A stretch of DNA of 64,000 nucleotides, taken from contig NZ_CP040128.1 of the NCBI RefSeq assembly GCF_007874125.1, positions 2,046,001-2,110,000 of the forward strand, read 5' to 3'. Each line of letters starts with the position of its first letter. The stretch's first letter is position 1. Under the pieces are notes generated by a model. That model ran no database searches. It was not told the DNA's origin and saw only the letters and a list, made by a program, of their open reading frames with translations. A program made the position numbers and the translations under genes. The stretch comes from Noviherbaspirillum sp. UKPF54 (lineage in GTDB: Bacteria; Pseudomonadota; Gammaproteobacteria; Burkholderiales; Burkholderiaceae_D). This document shows, in pieces, positions 26,603-37,166 of the stretch.

Positions 26603-27891
26603 TAACGCGTCTCCCTGTCACGCGAATCGCGTCCGTCGCGGCTGCGCGAGTCTCTTGATCTTTGGGTATCCATCGATTGCAATGGCTCGTTGTTCGGCTG
26701 TGGCATGGCGGGCGCTTGCGACTGTCCGACTCCGGAGCGTGTCGCGGCGGATTCGCTGGTGGAAGATTGCGAAATCAGCTTATCAAGAGGCAGATAAAGA
26801 AGATTGCTCCCATTCTTACTATCCACTAGCACCTTCGTCGTGTTGGCAAAAATCTGCTGCATTGTTTCCAGGTACATCCGCTCGCGCGTCACAGCCGGCG
26901 CTTTCTGGTACTCGACCAGCACCTGCTTAAAACGCGCCGCATCACCCTCGGCATTGGCGACCACGCGTGCACGATACGCCTCTGCCTCTTGCATCAAACG
27001 CGATGCGGCACCACGCGCCTTCGGTATCACATCATTGGCGTAGGCCTGCCCCTCGTTCTTCTGGCGTTCGCGATCCTGCCCCGCCTTGACGGCATCGTCA
27101 AATGCCGCCTGCACCTGCTCCGGAGGCTGCACGCCCTGCATCGTAACGTTAGTGATCTGCACGCCCGCCTTATAACGGTCGACAATCTGCTGCATCAACT
27201 GGCTGACATCCAAGGCAACCTTTTCACGCCCTTCATAGAGCACGAAATCCATCTTGCTGCGGCCGACAACTTCGCGGATAGCAGTTTCGGCAACCTGACG
27301 CACGGTCTCTTCGGCGTCACGGTTGTTGAACACCCACTCGGATGCGCTCTTGAGCTTGTATTGAACAGCGAACTGAATATCGATGATGTTTTCATCATCG
27401 GTCAACATCAGCGACTCGCGCGCCAGTTTGTTGCGTACACTAGAGCGGTAACCCACCTCAACTGTACGAACCTGCGACACATTGACAATTTCGTGGCTCT
27501 GGATCGGATACGGCCAGCGCCAGTTGAAGCCTGCCGGCGCCATGTGGCTATATTTACCGAAGGTTAAGACTACCGCAGTCTGCCCTTCCTGCACGATGAA
27601 AAAACCGCTGACCAGCCACAGGAACAGAACAATGGCGCCGATCAATCCGACGCCGACGCCCGCGCCTCGCATGTCGGGACTGAAGCCACCACCATCGCCT
27701 CCGCTGCCCCTGTTTCCGAACAAGCGATTGAGGCGCTGATTGAATTCTCGCCAGAGCTGGTCCAGATCGGGCGGCCCCTCGTTCGGCTTCTTACCGTCCT
27801 GGTTTTGACCATTGTCCTGAGAGCCACGGCCCCAGCGCGGGTCGTTCAATGAAAACTTCAGGCCAATTTTTTTTAGTTGAGGAACAGGCAT
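26602..27891 (-). CDS. hflK: FtsH protease modulator HflK
   Basis: Partner of HflC. It is about 429 residues with start ATG 27891 (MPVPQLKKIGLKFSL), preceded by a GAGAGA purine stretch. A TTG six codons earlier is possible but has no visible ribosome-binding site. There is a Gly/Asp/Asn-rich cytoplasmic N-terminus, a membrane segment (GVGLIGAIVLFLWLVSGFFI) and an SPFH domain (EGQTAVVLTFGKYSHMAPAG). A helical arm ends in a low-complexity Arg/Asp/Ser tail (RSRDGRDSRDRETR). Such a tail is usual for HflK. It follows hflX after 168 bases without a gene. Confidence 0.93.
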   Translation of the reverse strand: MPVPQLKKIGLKFSLNDPRWGRGSQDNGQNQDGKKPNEGPPDLDQLWREFNQRLNRLFGNRGSGGDGGGFSPDMRGAGVGVGLIGAIVLFLWLVSGFFIVQEGQTAVVLTFGKYSHMAPAGFNWRWPYPIQSHEIVNVSQVRTVEVGYRSSVRNKLARESLMLTDDENIIDIQFAVQYKLKSASEWVFNNRDAEETVRQVAETAIREVVGRSKMDFVLYEGREKVALDVSQLMQQIVDRYKAGVQITNVTMQGVQPPEQVQAAFDDAVKAGQDRERQKNEGQAYANDVIPKARGAASRLMQEAEAYRARVVANAEGDAARFKQVLVEYQKAPAVTRERMYLETMQQIFANTTKVLVDSKNGSNLLYLPLDKLISQSSTSESAATRSGVGQSQAPAMPQPNNEPLQSMDTQRSRDSRSRDGRDSRDRETR

Positions 27892-28059
27892 TCTCTCGCT
27901 ATCGGGCAAATGTAATGGGTCGCAATGCGAGTTATTATTAAAGCTACTCGCGAAGCTGTCCGGCGAGGCTCAATCCTTCCGCGCCAAAATCCGGGCTGCA
28001 CTCATCAAGCAGGCTACCGCTGCCACCAGCGACATTTCCGCCGGCGCGCACAAGCTGCA

Positions 28060-29181
28060 CTAGGCGCGCGCATCGTCCGATGCGTGCGCCGGCAAGCGAC
28101 CGAGATGTGCTGGCGCGTTCATCCTTGCATATTCAGCGATGGCATTGCGAAGCAGGTCAAGGCCGGCCCCAGTTTGGGCACTAATAAAAACTCGCTGGAT
28201 TTTATCATATTCATCACGCTCAAAACCCGGAGCAAGACTTGCAGCGTCAATCTTGTTCCAGACAAGAATCTGCGGAATGTGATCGGCACCGATTTCGGCC
28301 AGCACAGCATTGACCTGATCAATTTGCTCCATACGCACCGGGCTGGACGCATCGACCACATGCAGAAGCAAATCTGCATGGATCGTCTCTTCTAGAGTAG
28401 CGCGAAAAGCCGCAACCAATTGGTGCGGCAGCTCGCGGATGAATCCGACCGTATCGGAAATGATGACACTCCCGGCATCGCCCAGATAAATTCGGCGCGA
28501 GGTCGTGTCTAGCGTGGCAAACAGCTGATTAGCCGCATAGGCCTGCGCCTTAGTCAAGGCATTGAACAAGGTCGATTTCCCGGCATTGGTATAACCGACC
28601 AGCGAAACCGAGAACGTATTGTTCCGGTTGCGCGCCCGTCTTTGCGTTTCGCGTTGCCGCTGCAACTTGTCGAGACGCGTACGCAGTGCCTTGACCCTGC
28701 CACCCAGCAGGCGACGGTCCGTTTCCAATTGCGTCTCGCCCGGACCGCGCAAACCGATACCGCCCTTCTGCCGTTCCAAGTGCGTCCACCCGCGGACAAG
28801 GCGGGTAGCGAGATGCTGCAACTGGGCCAGTTCAACCTGCACCTTACCCTCGTGGCTTTTTGCGCGCTGCGCAAAAATATCGAGGATGAGGCTGGTCCTG
28901 TCAACCACGCGCGTCTTCAGATGGCGCTCGAGGTTGCGTTGCTGTGCCGGCGACAAAGCGTGATTGAAAATGACGATGTCGAGCTGCCCGTCCGCGACGG
29001 CATGTGCCACTTCGTCGGCCTTGCCTGCGCCTACGAACAGTGCGGCATCCGGGCTGGAGCGCTTTCCTGTAACGGTTACAACAGGATCTGCCCCGGCCGA
29101 CTTCGACAACAGGGAAAGTTCGTCAAGACTGGCGGCGAAATCCCCCTTGCCAAAATCCACGCCGACCAAGGCAGCGCGCAT
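28060..29181 (-). CDS. hflX: Ribosome-associated GTPase HflX
   Basis: GTPase that splits or rescues stalled 70S ribosomes, notably under heat stress. The protein has 373 residues. The N-terminal HflX domain has the glycine-rich GIGLRGPGETQLETDRR (141-157). The G domain has the P-loop GYTNAGKST (196-204), DTVGFIRELP as G3 and NKID as G4. No clear ribosome-binding site precedes ATG 29181. It follows hfq by 27 bases. Gene order hfq-hflX-hflK-hflC is conserved widely in proteobacteria. Confidence 0.95.
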   Translation of the reverse strand: MRAALVGVDFGKGDFAASLDELSLLSKSAGADPVVTVTGKRSSPDAALFVGAGKADEVAHAVADGQLDIVIFNHALSPAQQRNLERHLKTRVVDRTSLILDIFAQRAKSHEGKVQVELAQLQHLATRLVRGWTHLERQKGGIGLRGPGETQLETDRRLLGGRVKALRTRLDKLQRQRETQRRARNRNNTFSVSLVGYTNAGKSTLFNALTKAQAYAANQLFATLDTTSRRIYLGDAGSVIISDTVGFIRELPHQLVAAFRATLEETIHADLLLHVVDASSPVRMEQIDQVNAVLAEIGADHIPQILVWNKIDAASLAPGFERDEYDKIQRVFISAQTGAGLDLLRNAIAEYARMNAPAHLGRLPAHASDDARA

Positions 29182-29208
29182 AGAGTATTTGAATTGTGTA
29201 ACGATGTG

Positions 29209-29445
29209 TTATTCCGCGTCGGATTCAAGATTGATGTTAACGGCACGAGCCGGCACGACTGTGGAAATCGCATGCTTATACACCATCTGCGTTACGGTAT
29301 TGCGCAGCAGAACGACGTATTGGTCGAACGATTCGATGTGCCCCTGAAGCTTGATGCCGTTGACGAGATAGATCGAAACGGGTACGTGCTCTTTGCGTAA
29401 GGCATTGAGGAACGGGTCTTGTAACAATTGCCCTTTATTGCTCAT
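29209..29445 (-). CDS. hfq: RNA chaperone Hfq
   Basis: Hexameric Sm-like protein that pairs small RNAs with mRNAs. The protein has 78 residues, with a much shorter C-terminal tail than the E. coli protein (102). Sm1 and Sm2 regions are intact: [19 protein letters not shown] (Gln9, Asp10 and Phe12 of the proximal face), [19 protein letters not shown] and YKHAIS (Lys57, His58). The start at 29445 follows GGAG. A further-upstream start in the same frame would add 19 non-family residues. Confidence 0.97.
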   Translation of the reverse strand: MSNKGQLLQDPFLNALRKEHVPVSIYLVNGIKLQGHIESFDQYVVLLRNTVTQMVYKHAISTVVPARAVNINLESDAE

Positions 29446-29567
29446 GGGAGCTCCATTGTGTAGTTGTGATTTAGGAGTTGAAGACGACCTGAAAAATTTC
29501 AAGTCGCCAGTGAATTACGACTGTAATCGATTTTTGCTATTCGCGCCAATCAAGTGCCGAGAAAAGC

Positions 29568-30914
29568 CTATTTTTCGCTCTTGGCAAAAGGATTCTTGCT
29601 CGAACGCAGTTCGATACGTAATGGAGTGCCGACCAGCGAAAAAGTTTCGCGGAAGTGCTTCTCAAGATATCGCTTGTAATTGTCGTCTATCGCTTCCAGC
29701 GCGTTTCCGTGGATAACGACAATCGGCGGGTTCTGTCCGCCTTGATGCGCATAGCGCATTTTCGGACGGATCGATCCTTTGCGGCGCGGCTGCTGGTGTT
29801 CGAGTGCCTCGATCAGCGCGCGTGTCAGGCGCGGTGTCGACAGCTTCGCCATCGCCGCGTCATAAGCGGCCTCGACCGACTTCATCAAGGGTGCAATGCC
29901 GCTTGCCTTCAATGCCGAAATGAAGTGGAATTTTGCGAAAAACAGGAAGTTGAGCTTACGCTCCATATCCATCTTGATCTGGTCGCGCTTGTCGACGTCG
30001 AGACCATCCCATTTGTTGACGCCAACAACGAGCGCGCGACCGGACTCCAGGATAAACCCGGCGATGTGCGCGTCCTGCTCGGAGATATCCTGTTGAGCAT
30101 CGAGCAGCAGGACAACGACATTTGCCTCAGAAATCGATTGCAGCGTCTTAACGACCGAAAATTTTTCGATCGCCTCGAATACCTTGCCTCGCCGTCGGAT
30201 ACCTGCCGTATCGATCAGCGTATAGTGCTTGCCGTCGCGTTCGAACGGGATTTCAATCGAGTCGCGCGTGGTACCGGGCATGTCGAACGCGATCACGCGA
30301 TCTTCGCCGAGCAGCGTATTGACCAGTGTTGATTTGCCCACGTTCGGCCGCCCGACGATTGCAATCTTGATCCCCTTGCTGGCAGCAGCCGGTTCGTCTT
30401 CCGCCACGGCCGGCTGCTGGGCGGCGGCGACGTCAAGTGCCTCGTTGACCAGGTCGAGTACGCCATCGCCATGCGCTGCGGAAATCACGTAGGGATCGCC
30501 CAGCCCCAGCTCGTAGAAATCGGCGGTGACGGAGGTGTATTTCATGCCTTCCGCCTTGTTGACCACCAACATGACAGGCCGCCCGGACTTGCGTAAAAAA
30601 TCGGTGATCGTCTTGTCATGCGGCGTCAGGCCTTGCCTGCCGTCGACGATGAACACCACGACATCGGCTTCCGCGACCGCCTGCTTGGTCTGCTTGGCCA
30701 TCTCGTGCATGATGCCTTCTTTGGCGACAGGCTCGAAACCGCCTGTGTCGATGACGAGAAAAGGCCTTTCGCCGATCCGTCCTTCACCGTAATGTCGATC
30801 GCGCGTCAACCCCGGAAGGTCCGCGACCAACGCATCGCGCGACCGAGTCAACCGATTGAATAAGGTGGATTTGCCGACATTCGGTCGGCCTACTAATGCA
30901 ATAACCGGCTTCAT
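29568..30914 (-). CDS. der: Ribosome-assembly GTPase Der (EngA)
   Basis: Double GTPase needed for 50S subunit maturation. The protein has 448 residues. Two G domains each begin GRPNVGKST, the first at residues 9-17 and the second near 187-195, with G3 motifs DTGGF and DTAGI and G4 motifs NKAE and NKWD. A C-terminal KH-like domain follows, with [18 protein letters not shown]. It starts six bases after the bamB stop, so it is co-transcribed. The tail ends in KNPFAKSEK. Confidence 0.97.
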   Translation of the reverse strand: MKPVIALVGRPNVGKSTLFNRLTRSRDALVADLPGLTRDRHYGEGRIGERPFLVIDTGGFEPVAKEGIMHEMAKQTKQAVAEADVVVFIVDGRQGLTPHDKTITDFLRKSGRPVMLVVNKAEGMKYTSVTADFYELGLGDPYVISAAHGDGVLDLVNEALDVAAAQQPAVAEDEPAAASKGIKIAIVGRPNVGKSTLVNTLLGEDRVIAFDMPGTTRDSIEIPFERDGKHYTLIDTAGIRRRGKVFEAIEKFSVVKTLQSISEANVVVLLLDAQQDISEQDAHIAGFILESGRALVVGVNKWDGLDVDKRDQIKMDMERKLNFLFFAKFHFISALKASGIAPLMKSVEAAYDAAMAKLSTPRLTRALIEALEHQQPRRKGSIRPKMRYAHQGGQNPPIVVIHGNALEAIDDNYKRYLEKHFRETFSLVGTPLRIELRSSKNPFAKSEK

Positions 30915-30920
30915 TGAATC

Positions 30921-32069
30921 TCAATTGGCCGCTAACGCAACCACTGTACCTGCCTGTGTTTGAAAAATGACGTTCTTGCCGTCGACCAGCGGCGTTGCCG
31001 CCGTAATGGCGCTGCCGTCCGGGTTTGTGCGCGCCACGAACGCACCGTCCTCGCGCGACAGGAAATGAATGTATCCCTGCGCATCCCCAACGGCGACCTT
31101 GCCATCAAACGCCACCGGCGTCGAAAGATCGCGATTGACTAGCTTGCTGTTGCGCCATGCGCCGGAGCCGCTTTCACGCGAGAAAGCCGTGACATTCCCC
31201 TTATCGTCCGCTGCATACACGAAGCGGTCGTCGATGCCGAGCCCCACATCGCTGGAAAGCTCCCGTCCCCAGCGCACGGCGCCCGTCATCGCGTCAAAAC
31301 ATCCGATGCGCCCCTGATACGCCACGGCGCAAACGTCGCGACCAGCGAGTACGGGAGCCCCCGATACATCGGCAACCCGCTCCAGTTCGGTGGTGCCGCG
31401 CGGATCGCCGACCGCCACTTCCCAGCGCGGTCCGCCATTGGCCAATGTCAGGGCCAGCAAACGCCCGCCAGGCATCGCGACATATGCAGTCGCACCCGAT
31501 ATCACGATGCCGGGCGCGGTGCGCAAGGTCAGAGGCGGCGCGGTGCGCTGCACAATCCAGCGCCGCGTACCGGACTCCACGTCGTAGGCTGCGATCCTGT
31601 TGTCGACACTGCGCACGATCACCAATCCCTGCCCGACCGCCGGCGCCGACAGAACTTCGCTCGATGCCTGAGCCTTCCAGCGCAGCTTGCCGTCCGCATC
31701 AAATGCCAGCAACATGCCCTTTTCACCGGCAACCGCAACTATCGTGCCGTCGGTCCCGACGCCCGCAGTCAGGCGCGTGCCGGCATCGATACGCCAGATA
31801 GAACGGCCTGTCGCCGCGTCGATGCGCTCCAAGCCCCCCTTGGCAGCGGCCGCATAAATGCTGCCATTGGCCAGCGCCGGCGAGAACACAAAGCCGTCCG
31901 ATTTACCCACCGAAGCAGACCATACGGTGCGTACGGTCAGTGTCGGTTTGAAATCAACCAGCGGCGCCGGTGGATTGCGAGTTTCCTTATGAGAAAACGG
32001 ATTCAAGGACGAACATCCTGCCAGCGCGACGGCGACAGCGATACAGCCCAGTTTTACTGCAATGCGCAT
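30921..32069 (-). CDS. bamB: Outer-membrane assembly lipoprotein BamB
   Basis: Subunit of the BAM complex that folds beta-barrel proteins into the outer membrane. The protein has 382 residues. The lipoprotein signal ends LAGC with lipidated Cys19. The rest is an eight-bladed beta-propeller of PQQ-type repeats with recurring A-x-D-x-x-T/S-G-x-x-x-W (DAATGRSIWR, DAMTGAVRWGRE, SRESGSGAWR). Gene order yfgM-bamB-der is conserved in beta- and gamma-proteobacteria. Confidence 0.95.
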   Translation of the reverse strand: MRIAVKLGCIAVAVALAGCSSLNPFSHKETRNPPAPLVDFKPTLTVRTVWSASVGKSDGFVFSPALANGSIYAAAAKGGLERIDAATGRSIWRIDAGTRLTAGVGTDGTIVAVAGEKGMLLAFDADGKLRWKAQASSEVLSAPAVGQGLVIVRSVDNRIAAYDVESGTRRWIVQRTAPPLTLRTAPGIVISGATAYVAMPGGRLLALTLANGGPRWEVAVGDPRGTTELERVADVSGAPVLAGRDVCAVAYQGRIGCFDAMTGAVRWGRELSSDVGLGIDDRFVYAADDKGNVTAFSRESGSGAWRNSKLVNRDLSTPVAFDGKVAVGDAQGYIHFLSREDGAFVARTNPDGSAITAATPLVDGKNVIFQTQAGTVVALAAN

Positions 32070-32089
32070 TTCTTCCCCTTTGATCCGGC

Positions 32090-32734
32090 TTATGCCGCCT
32101 TGTCCGCGGCACCGCCCAACGCATCCAGTTTCAACTGGATCAGCTGTCGCTCCGGATTTTTCTGATCCGTCTTGTCGAGTGCCAGCTTGTAAGCGGTGCG
32201 CGCATCCTCGATCTTGTTTTGTGCGGCGAGGATATCACCCTTGCGATCGGCAACAGCTCCCGCAAACGCATCGGGGAAGTTGCCCGATAGCAGTTTCAAT
32301 GCTTCATCAAAGGCCTTTTCATCGAGCAGAATGCCGGCCAGGCGAATCTTCGCGATTGCCTGATACTCGTCGCTGCCATGCTCAACCACCCATTGCAGTT
32401 GCGCCTTTGCCGCCTTCAGGTCATTGGCATCGAAAGCGCTTCTGGCTGCGGCAAGTGCACCCATCTGCGCATATGCCGTGCGCCCGAATTTCCCGGTCAT
32501 ATCGGACGCCGCACGCTGCACCTTGGCGTTGTCCTTGGACGCAGCGGCTTTTTGCAATTCCTCGTACAGTTGCCCGGCCTGCGCGGCTTGAGTGCGCTGG
32601 TAGTAGTTCCAGCCCGTCCATCCCGCATAGGCGGCCAATGCGATGATCAGCAGCCAGGTGACGAGATTGCCGTACTGGTTCCACCAAGCCTTCAGAGACG
32701 CTAACTGCTCCTGTTCTTCGAGATCGTATGCCAT
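32090..32734 (-). CDS. yfgM: YfgM family periplasmic TPR protein (SecYEG/PpiD-associated)
   Basis: A 214-residue protein with a short cytoplasmic N-terminus (MAYDLEEQEQLASLKAWWNQ), one membrane segment (LVTWLLIIALAAYAGWTGW) and a periplasmic TPR-like helical domain. In E. coli YfgM binds the Sec translocon with the chaperone PpiD and also affects stress signalling. Identification rests on the N-terminal pattern and on position between hisS and bamB. It starts 18 bases after the hisS stop. Confidence 0.9.
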   Translation of the reverse strand: MAYDLEEQEQLASLKAWWNQYGNLVTWLLIIALAAYAGWTGWNYYQRTQAAQAGQLYEELQKAAASKDNAKVQRAASDMTGKFGRTAYAQMGALAAARSAFDANDLKAAKAQLQWVVEHGSDEYQAIAKIRLAGILLDEKAFDEALKLLSGNFPDAFAGAVADRKGDILAAQNKIEDARTAYKLALDKTDQKNPERQLIQLKLDALGGAADKAA

Positions 32735-32752
32735 GATGATATTTTTGTAGTG

Positions 32753-34099
32753 TTAATGGTGATGGTGGTGGTCCGGGTGGTCGCAACCGTCGCTGCAGGT
32801 AATCTGGTCGACCACGTAGTCGGCAACCTCTTCGAATGCCACGGTCGTCTGGTTGTTGTCGGCATTCTCGCCGCGCATCGTCTTGACGGTTGCGCTGCCA
32901 TTGGCGACTTCATCGTCCCCGATGATGACTGCAAAATCCGCGCCGCTTGCGTCTGCGCGTTTCATCTGCGCCTTGAAGCTGCCGCCGGCGCTGGCCGACG
33001 CGCAATGCAGCACGACGTCTAGGCCGGCATCGCGCAAGCGTTCCGCCACTACAAACGCCTGCATCCCGGCGGCCTCGCCCTGATGAACGACATAAACGTC
33101 GCACAGCTTTTGCGCAAACTTTTCGCCGGAAGCCTTCATCAACTCCAAGAGGCGTTCGACCCCGATCGCGAATCCGCATGCAGGCGTTGGTTTTCCTCCA
33201 AACATTTCGATCAGCGGGTCGTAACGTCCGCCGCCGCATACCGTGCCCTGCGCGCCAAGCTGGTCTGTGACCCACTCGAACACGGTGCGATTGTAATAGT
33301 CCATGCCACGCACCAGGCGCGGATTAATGGTGAATGGAATGCTGTTATGGCGCAGAATTTTCTGCACGCCTTCGAAGTGGGCCAGCGACTCTTCACCGAG
33401 ATAGTCAAGCAGCTTCGGCGCGGCGTTGACCATCTCCTGCATGGCGGGATTCTTGGTGTCGAGGATGCGCAGCGGATTCGAATGCAGGCGACGCTGCGCG
33501 TCGGCATCGAGCAGCTCCTTGTGCTGCTCGAAATACGCGATCAGGTCGGCGCGATGCCGGTTGCGCTCCTCGGCATTGCCAATCGAATTGAGTTCGAGGC
33601 GGATGCCCTGCAGACCGAGGTCGTCCCACAGACGCTGGCACAGCATGATCAGCTCGGCATCGATATCCGGGCCGGTGAAGCCGAGCGCCTCGGCGCCGAC
33701 CTGGTGAAACTGGCGATAGCGGCCGCGCTGCGGCTTTTCATGGCGGAACATCGGCCCCGCGTACCACAGACGCTTAGGGCCCTCGTAGGTCAGGTTGTGC
33801 TCGATTGCGGCGCGCACCACCCCGGCCGTGCTTTCCGGGCGCAGCGTCAGCTGATCGCCGTTCATCGAATCGACAAAGGAATACATTTCCTTCTCGACGA
33901 TGTCGGTAACGGCGCCAAGGCCACGCGCAAACAGTGCTGTCGGCTCGACGATCGGCGTGCGGATCTGCAGGAAGCCGTAGCTCTTCAACACCGACTGCAC
34001 CGTATTCTCGAACAATTCCCACAACGGCGCATCTGCCGGCAGGATGTCGTTCATCCCTTTTACGCCGACGATTTTTTCTGCTTTCTTGTTTTCTGACAT
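32753..34099 (-). CDS. hisS: Histidyl-tRNA synthetase with natural C-terminal polyhistidine tail
   Basis: Class II synthetase charging tRNA-His. The protein has 448 residues. Motif 2 region [14 protein letters not shown] and the histidine-specific [13 protein letters not shown] and [14 protein letters not shown] are present, followed by the anticodon-binding domain. The last residues, [14 protein letters not shown] (435-448), form a Cys/His-rich tail ending in five histidines, absent from typical HisS. The five histidine codons mix CAC and CAT, so it does not look like a cloning artefact. It lies between ispG and yfgM, the usual order. Confidence 0.96.
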   Translation of the reverse strand: MSENKKAEKIVGVKGMNDILPADAPLWELFENTVQSVLKSYGFLQIRTPIVEPTALFARGLGAVTDIVEKEMYSFVDSMNGDQLTLRPESTAGVVRAAIEHNLTYEGPKRLWYAGPMFRHEKPQRGRYRQFHQVGAEALGFTGPDIDAELIMLCQRLWDDLGLQGIRLELNSIGNAEERNRHRADLIAYFEQHKELLDADAQRRLHSNPLRILDTKNPAMQEMVNAAPKLLDYLGEESLAHFEGVQKILRHNSIPFTINPRLVRGMDYYNRTVFEWVTDQLGAQGTVCGGGRYDPLIEMFGGKPTPACGFAIGVERLLELMKASGEKFAQKLCDVYVVHQGEAAGMQAFVVAERLRDAGLDVVLHCASASAGGSFKAQMKRADASGADFAVIIGDDEVANGSATVKTMRGENADNNQTTVAFEEVADYVVDQITCSDGCDHPDHHHHH

Positions 34100-34129
34100 T
34101 CTATTCGGACGATCAATATACGGTTCGCT

Positions 34130-35401
34130 TCAAGCAGCGGCCGTCGCTTTTCCATAGCGTGTTTTCACATATTCCAGAACGATGGCCTGGAACTCTTCTG
34201 CAATGCGTTCACCACGCAAGGTAACTGTCTTTTCACCGTCGACAAACACCGGCGCCGCCGGCGACTCGCCCGTTCCCGGCAGGCTAATCCCGATATTGGC
34301 ATGCTTCGACTCTCCCGGCCCGTTGACGATGCAACCCATGACGGCGACATTCATGTTTTCCACGCCGGGGAACTGCTTTTTCCACACTGGCATCTGTTCG
34401 CGCAAGTAGGTCTGGATCCGATCCGCCAGTTCCTGGAAAACCGTCGAGGTGGTGCGCCCGCACCCCGGACAGGCAATGACCATCGGCGCAAACTTGCGCA
34501 GTCCCATCGTCTGCAGGATCTCCTGAGCCACCACCACTTCCTTGGTCCGGTCGCCGCCTGGCTCGGGGGTGAGCGAGATACGGATGGTGTCGCCTATACC
34601 TTCCTGAAGCAGAACCGACAGGGCTGCGGTCGAGGCCACGATGCCCTTGCTACCCATGCCAGCCTCGGTCAATCCCAAGTGAAGCGGATAATCGCAGCGC
34701 CGTGCCAGTTCACGATAGACGGCGATCAAGTCCTGAACACCAGACACTTTACATGACAGGATGATCTTATCGCCTGCCATGCCAACCTCCTCTGCGCGCA
34801 CCGCATTCTCGATCGCGGAGGTGACCAGCGCCTCGTACATCACGGCTTGAGCATCCCATGGCTCGGCACGCCGCGCGTTCTCATCCATGATGCGCGCCAG
34901 CAGCGCCTGGTCCAGGCTGCCCCAGTTCACGCCAATACGCACGGGCTTATCGTACTTGCACGCCACTTCGATCATCTGCGCGAACTGCGTGTCGCGCTTG
35001 GCGCCCTGTCCCACATTGCCCGGATTGATGCGGTACTTCGACAAGGCCCGGGCGCATTCGGGAAAATCGATGAGCAGCTTGTGGCCGTTATAGTGGAAAT
35101 CGCCGACCAGCGGCACGTCCACGCCCATCTTGTCCAATTGCTCGCGAATCGCGATCACCGCCGCGGCAGCCTCAGGGTTGTTAACGGTAATGCGCACCAG
35201 TTCCGATCCCGCGCGCGCCAGATCTTTGACCTGGATCGCGGTTGCGATCGCATCGGCCGTATCCGTATTGGTCATGGACTGAACCACGACCGGTGCGCCG
35301 CCGCCAACGACGACTTCACGCTCGCCGTAGCGTACTGTCACGCCGCGACTGTCGCGACGCGTACGCGGGCCAGAGACAATGGGAGAATTCATTCGAGACA
35401 T
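34130..35401 (-). CDS. ispG: 4-hydroxy-3-methylbut-2-enyl diphosphate synthase (IspG/GcpE)
   Basis: 4Fe-4S enzyme of the MEP isoprenoid pathway converting methylerythritol cyclodiphosphate to HMBPP. The protein has 423 residues. The N-terminal barrel includes [19 protein letters not shown]. The C-terminal cluster-binding region has [15 protein letters not shown] and [18 protein letters not shown]. It is somewhat longer than E. coli IspG (372), as in other beta-proteobacteria, with an insertion mid-protein. ATG 35401 is used; ATG three codons later is possible. It follows the rodZ stop by 12 bases. Confidence 0.95.
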   Translation of the reverse strand: MSRMNSPIVSGPRTRRDSRGVTVRYGEREVVVGGGAPVVVQSMTNTDTADAIATAIQVKDLARAGSELVRITVNNPEAAAAVIAIREQLDKMGVDVPLVGDFHYNGHKLLIDFPECARALSKYRINPGNVGQGAKRDTQFAQMIEVACKYDKPVRIGVNWGSLDQALLARIMDENARRAEPWDAQAVMYEALVTSAIENAVRAEEVGMAGDKIILSCKVSGVQDLIAVYRELARRCDYPLHLGLTEAGMGSKGIVASTAALSVLLQEGIGDTIRISLTPEPGGDRTKEVVVAQEILQTMGLRKFAPMVIACPGCGRTTSTVFQELADRIQTYLREQMPVWKKQFPGVENMNVAVMGCIVNGPGESKHANIGISLPGTGESPAAPVFVDGEKTVTLRGERIAEEFQAIVLEYVKTRYGKATAAA

Positions 35402-35413
35402 GCTGGTCTTTAT

Positions 35414-36376
35414 TTACTTCAGGTTTAAGCGGGCGACATTGCTTTTGCCAGCCTTGATTTCCAGCGGCTCGCCACGCAAGCTGGCGTCCACGCCAGAGGC
35501 ATTTCCGATAACCAGCAAGACCGGCTCGTTAATTTCGAGGGTTTCGGTTTCGCCGGACTTCAGTAGGCGCGATACCAAGCTGCGCTTACCTTCGGCGCTC
35601 CTGACCTCGATCCATGAATTCTCACGGGCCGCCAGCACCAGACCATTCTTGACTGGTGGCGCACTCGTTTCGGGCGCCGCGGGCTGCGCTGCCGGTTGCT
35701 CCACGACAGGAGCGGCAGCGCCCGACTCGGCGGACGCCGGGCTTGCCGCCTGATTGCCGGATGCAGCCACAACCGGCGCCGGCGGCGCCATGTCGGGTTT
35801 CGCCTCTTCCGTCTTGGCCGGCGCCTTGTCTTGAGGCTTCGATTCGGGTCCGGACAAATATGCCAACCCATCCTTGACTTGCGTCGCGGCCGATTGCTGC
35901 AATTTGGTGACCTCCGAATTTTGCTGGGCCGCCCAAATCGCAACACCCAGCAACACCAACACCAGCAATCCGATCAACCACTTCGACGACAGGCCCGGAC
36001 GTTCGGCCATGGACGGCAAGCGCGCTTCCGAAAAAGGCGTGGAAAGCGTCTTTCGGGGAACCAGCGGCTGCTGCGCCAGCACGGTTTCACCACCCAGCAT
36101 GGCCAGCAACGGCGCAGCGTCTACCTTCAGCAGCTTCGCATATGCGCGAACAAATCCGCGCACGATCGGCATGCCGGGCAAGGACGCATAGTCGTCACTC
36201 TCGATCGCCACGACCTGGCGCGGCGCCAGATTCAAATGCTTTGCGACCTGCTCCACCGTCCAGCCGCGCTCCGTACGATAAGCGGAGAGCTGGGCGCCCG
36301 GAGAAGGAGGCGTGTGCGGAACTTCCGGCGAAGCGGCGCCGCCCGCCGGCATATCATTCATTCCTGGCTCACTCAT
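35414..36376 (-). CDS. rodZ: RodZ-like cytoskeletal/helix-turn-helix membrane protein
   Basis: RodZ links the MreB cytoskeleton to the cell-wall machinery. The protein has 320 residues from ATG 36376. The cytoplasmic N-terminal helix-turn-helix domain is near 27-95 (GAQLSAYRTERGWTVEQVAK, YASLPGMPIVRGFVRAYAKL). A membrane segment lies at 133-150 (LIGLLVLVLLGVAIWAA), then an Ala/Pro/Glu-rich periplasmic linker, and a C-terminal DUF4115 beta domain from about 245. The start overlaps the pilW stop by 8 bases. The frame continues upstream of this ATG but would run into pilW. The order rlmN-pilF/W-rodZ-ispG-hisS is conserved. Confidence 0.92.
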   Translation of the reverse strand: MSEPGMNDMPAGGAASPEVPHTPPSPGAQLSAYRTERGWTVEQVAKHLNLAPRQVVAIESDDYASLPGMPIVRGFVRAYAKLLKVDAAPLLAMLGGETVLAQQPLVPRKTLSTPFSEARLPSMAERPGLSSKWLIGLLVLVLLGVAIWAAQQNSEVTKLQQSAATQVKDGLAYLSGPESKPQDKAPAKTEEAKPDMAPPAPVVAASGNQAASPASAESGAAAPVVEQPAAQPAAPETSAPPVKNGLVLAARENSWIEVRSAEGKRSLVSRLLKSGETETLEINEPVLLVIGNASGVDASLRGEPLEIKAGKSNVARLNLK

Positions 36377-37166
36377 CGAATGCTCCACGTTGATAAGCAG
36401 CGAATTCGGAGGAATCCGGATGCCGCCGGCGCAGCTGATTGGCCAAGCTGGATTCCGCGGCACGATCACCAAGCCGATGCTCGATTCTGATTGCCAACCA
36501 CAGTACATCCGCCGTCATCACATCAGCCTTCATCACCCTTTGTATATAAAAGCGAGCGCGCTCAAAATCGCGCTGCTCGAAATAAATTTTCGCCAGATTG
36601 GCGTTGGTCGACGGGTTACTTGGATCGTGTTGAAAGGCTTGCGAAAAATATTTTTCCGCCGCCGTGCGATCCGCGATTTTCATGCTGCAAACACCGGCGT
36701 TGTTCAATGCCTTGGCGGGGGACTGGTAACCGCGGTTCTTGAACGCCGTTTCGAAATAGGCAATGGACTGGCGTTCGTGCCCGCTCTGGCACAGGAACCA
36801 TCCATAGTTATTGTTGAAATCCGGATTATTCGGGGCAAGCCTGAGCGCCTGCAGGAAATTTTCTTCCGCAAGACGATTTTCACCCATGTCCATGTATATC
36901 AAGCCGCGCATGCTGTAGGCGTCGGCAAAATCCGGATTAGCCTGCAGCGCTTGCTTGATCTCGTCCAGCGCGACTGGCAGCTGCCGCTGCTCATAATATC
37001 CGATAGCCAGTTGCAAACGGATATTGGCGCGCTTTTGATTGTCAGTCTGATCCGAGATGGTCGGCAGATCACCTTTTCCGACGGCGGGATTGGTGCCGCA
37101 GGCTGCCATCAACACGGTTAGGGCGATGACAGCGGCGCACCGGCGCAATCCTGGCATCCTTATCAC
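36369..37166 (-). CDS. pilW: Type IV pilus biogenesis lipoprotein PilW/PilF (TPR)
   Basis: Outer-membrane TPR lipoprotein (pilotin) that in Pseudomonas/Neisseria helps assemble the PilQ secretin. The protein has 265 residues. The lipobox LMAAC puts the lipid on Cys23. It has about five TPR units, for example [20 protein letters not shown] and [20 protein letters not shown]. The start is GTG 37166, overlapping the rlmN stop (GTGA) with GAGGT before it. ATG 37157 is the alternative. It implies the organism makes type IV pili, but no other pilus gene is in this window. Confidence 0.9.
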   Translation of the reverse strand: MIRMPGLRRCAAVIALTVLMAACGTNPAVGKGDLPTISDQTDNQKRANIRLQLAIGYYEQRQLPVALDEIKQALQANPDFADAYSMRGLIYMDMGENRLAEENFLQALRLAPNNPDFNNNYGWFLCQSGHERQSIAYFETAFKNRGYQSPAKALNNAGVCSMKIADRTAAEKYFSQAFQHDPSNPSTNANLAKIYFEQRDFERARFYIQRVMKADVMTADVLWLAIRIEHRLGDRAAESSLANQLRRRHPDSSEFAAYQRGAFDE

